The translations under genes were made by a program, and so were the position numbers. Below, piece by piece: positions 62,432 to 64,000 of a stretch of DNA of 64,000 bases. Numbering within the stretch: the stretch's first letter is position 1; each line of letters begins with the position of its first letter. The notes beneath the pieces were generated by a model. It was not told where the DNA came from. It worked only from the letters and a program-made list of their open reading frames with translations, and did no database searches. This DNA is from Stenotrophomonas sp. SY1 (GTDB lineage: Bacteria > Pseudomonadota > Gammaproteobacteria > Xanthomonadales > Xanthomonadaceae), in contig NZ_JAJOYR010000001.1 in assembly GCF_021202945.1 (NCBI RefSeq), positions 2,585,543-2,649,542 of the forward strand. The letters run 5' to 3'.

Positions 62432-64000
62432 TCAAATTCCGCGAACCAGGCGGAAGCCTATCCGGGCCGAGGTCACGTCCGAGTCCTGCGATTGGCGCCA
62501 GGCTGCCCGCGTCTGCTCCGGGGCATTGGCCCAGTTGCCGCCGCGGATCAGCCGCTGCCGGCAGCCCGGGTTGTACCAGGCCGCGCCATCGGCTGGAGCA
62601 CGGCGGTAGCTGGCATGCCAGCAGTCGGCCACCCATTCGCTGAGGTTGCCGGCCATGTCATGCAGCCCCCAGGCGTTGGCGCGGAACATGCCCACCGGCG
62701 CAGTCCCCCAGAAGCCATCGCCATAACCGATGAAGGCATTGTTCCAGTGACGGCCACTGGGCGAGACGTCCAGGCTGCCGGTGAAGTTGCCGGTGTTCTC
62801 CGGCGGCACCGTCGCCCGTCCCCATGGATAGCGCCCCTGGGTGCCGGCACGCAGCGCGTACTCGAACTCCGACTCGCTGGGCAGCCGGTAATAGCGCCCG
62901 GTCTGTTCGCTCAGCCACGCCGCGTAAGCCTCGGCATCGCGCACGCTGACATGCATCACCGGACTGTTGGGCGCGGCCTTCAGACCGTTGTAGTCCGACT
63001 GCCAATCCACACCGCTGCGGCGGATGAAATTGCCGCTGCGTTCGTCATACACCACCGAATGACCCCGCCGCGTGGCGCGTGGCCGCGCATTGGTCGACTC
63101 CACGAAACGGCGGAATTCACCGACCGTGACTTCGGTGATGGACATGGCAAAACCCCGGTCAAATCGCACCGGATGCTGTGGGCGCTCACCATCGCTGGCA
63201 CCGATCTCATCAGACATCGCCCCCATCTGGAATGTGCCATGCGGCACCACCACCATCTGCGGCCCACGACTGCCGTCGCCCAGGGCGTCGCTGAACACCT
63301 GGCCGGGGCGGAAGCTGCCGTAGTGGGTGACCAGCGCAATGCGTTCGCGCAGCAATGGCACGGTTCTGTCGCCGGGCAAGGCGATGCGCTCGGCCTGTTC
63401 CAGCTTCAGACGTGCATCCTTCAATCCCTTGGCCGACGACAAGTCGCGCAGACCACCTTCGCGCAGGGCATCCAGCTGTGCGGTACGGATGCCTTCGATA
63501 CGCGCACGCGCATCGAGCAACGTCGGCCCTTCGCCGCGGATGGTGCCGGCCTTGCCCAGCCAGGAGGCGGCCGCGTCGAAATCCGAGGCGCTGGCTGCGG
63601 CGTGTTCGGCGCGCCGGATCAAGCCACTTTCAATCGCCGCCAGGCCCTGTCGGGCGCGGCTGTTGTCCGGGTCGGCCGCCAACACCTGGCGGAACGCGGC
63701 CTGCGCGCCGCCACCGTCTTCACCAAATTGATGCTCGCGCAGCGCCTGCTCGCCGGCACGGTTCAAGGCCAGCAGGCGGCGCGCGTTGGCGATGCGCTGT
63801 TCGAGCTCCCGCTCGGCCTTGCCATCCGGGGCAAGGGCCACGGCGACCCCAGCCATCTCCGCTGCTTCGGCCAGCGCAGCGCGCTGGTTCTCGGTGCGCT
63901 CCATCAACGCGCCAGCCTGCGCCCGCAACCGCTGCCGGGCCTTGTCCAGCCCGCGCCTGGCCGCCGTGTCCCCGGGCTGCTGCGCCAGTATCGCCAGGTA
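62432..64000 (-). CDS. FGE-sulfatase-fold protein (5' end outside window)
   Basis: The frame is open to the window edge, so the true start lies beyond 64000 (a TTG inside, at 63928, is not needed as a start). The first 250 residues seen are Ala/Arg/Glu-rich helices with a TPR-like AAFRQVLAADPDNSRARQGL. The C-terminal 230 residues have the formylglycine-generating enzyme fold (FQMGAMSDEIG, VTVGEFRRFVE, RLPSESEFEYALRAG, GNLSEWVADCW, RGGNWANAPEQTR). The cysteine pair used by true FGE after the RGG(N/S) motif is missing, so sulfatase maturation is unlikely. Such domains also occur in regulatory or lectin-like roles. Confidence 0.85.
   Translation of the reverse strand, partial: YLAILAQQPGDTAARRGLDKARQRLRAQAGALMERTENQRAALAEAAEMAGVAVALAPDGKAERELEQRIANARRLLALNRAGEQALREHQFGEDGGGAQAAFRQVLAADPDNSRARQGLAAIESGLIRRAEHAAASASDFDAAASWLGKAGTIRGEGPTLLDARARIEGIRTAQLDALREGGLRDLSSAKGLKDARLKLEQAERIALPGDRTVPLLRERIALVTHYGSFRPGQVFSDALGDGSRGPQMVVVPHGTFQMGAMSDEIGASDGERPQHPVRFDRGFAMSITEVTVGEFRRFVESTNARPRATRRGHSVVYDERSGNFIRRSGVDWQSDYNGLKAAPNSPVMHVSVRDAEAYAAWLSEQTGRYYRLPSESEFEYALRAGTQGRYPWGRATVPPENTGNFTGSLDVSPSGRHWNNAFIGYGDGFWGTAPVGMFRANAWGLHDMAGNLSEWVADCWHASYRRAPADGAAWYNPGCRQRLIRGGNWANAPEQTRAAWRQSQDSDVTSARIGFRLVRGI

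Overview
The window is a high-GC, densely packed stretch of gammaproteobacterial chromosome, most likely from Stenotrophomonas or a close relative in the Xanthomonadaceae. Three things point there. Small palindromes that start with GTAG recur between genes, in the style of the SMAG repeats reported for Stenotrophomonas maltophilia. GyrA carries glutamine at position 83. The kynurenine-to-quinolinate genes, the smc-zipA-ligA block and a mtaD-ubiG-phosphatase operon are all present in forms familiar from xanthomonads and pseudomonads. I see no rRNA, tRNA, prophage, insertion sequence or CRISPR array; this looks like core chromosome with intergenic repeat elements.

Layout. 1-7.4 kb: end of an iron/cobalamin-type ABC ATPase with a methyltransferase, a DUF1615 lipoprotein, a membrane diguanylate cyclase, an acetyltransferase, a soluble PAS-PAS kinase fused to a receiver, and a HipA-like kinase overlapping a DUF3037 gene. 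7.5-14.9 kb (minus strand): small TonB-C-like protein, acyl-CoA ligase, gyrA, mtnA and a DUF3011 protein. 15.1-23.5 kb (minus strand): epmA, acetyltransferase, ligA, zipA, smc. 23.8-25.1 kb: the ribosomal operon rpsF-rpsR-rplI, without priB. 25.4-30.8 kb: an efflux-type transporter, iscA, and asnS followed by a small-gene run ending in carbonic anhydrase. 31.0-36.4 kb: haaO-kynU-kmo-sbcB-DUF2461. 36.4-37.0 kb: an array of inverted GTAG repeats. 37.0-42.3 kb: mtaD-ubiG-mupP-like operon, then efp divergent from epmB. 42.3-50.7 kb: a PhnD-like binding protein coupled to a GGDEF-EAL protein, then trmJ, suhB, htpX, gluQ, phbB and phaR. 50.9-61.2 kb: TraB-like, DUF1684, mutL, amidase, tsaE, nnr (the classic tsaE-amiB-mutL neighbourhood), divergent queG, then xseA. 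61.4-64 kb: an M48 protease and a cut-off FGE-fold protein.

How the parts connect. EF-P and its two modification enzymes EpmA and EpmB are all here but at separate loci. MtaD and MtnA are two steps of methylthioadenosine salvage. HaaO, KynU and Kmo form the lower tryptophan-to-quinolinate branch for NAD synthesis. PhbB and PhaR belong to polyhydroxybutyrate metabolism, but no synthase is present. Several operons are stitched together by 4-base ATGA stop/start overlaps, which suggests translational coupling. The least-described modules are the HipA-like/DUF3037 pair, the PhnD-like/GGDEF-EAL pair, the small-gene run after asnS, and a LigA with two extra segments.
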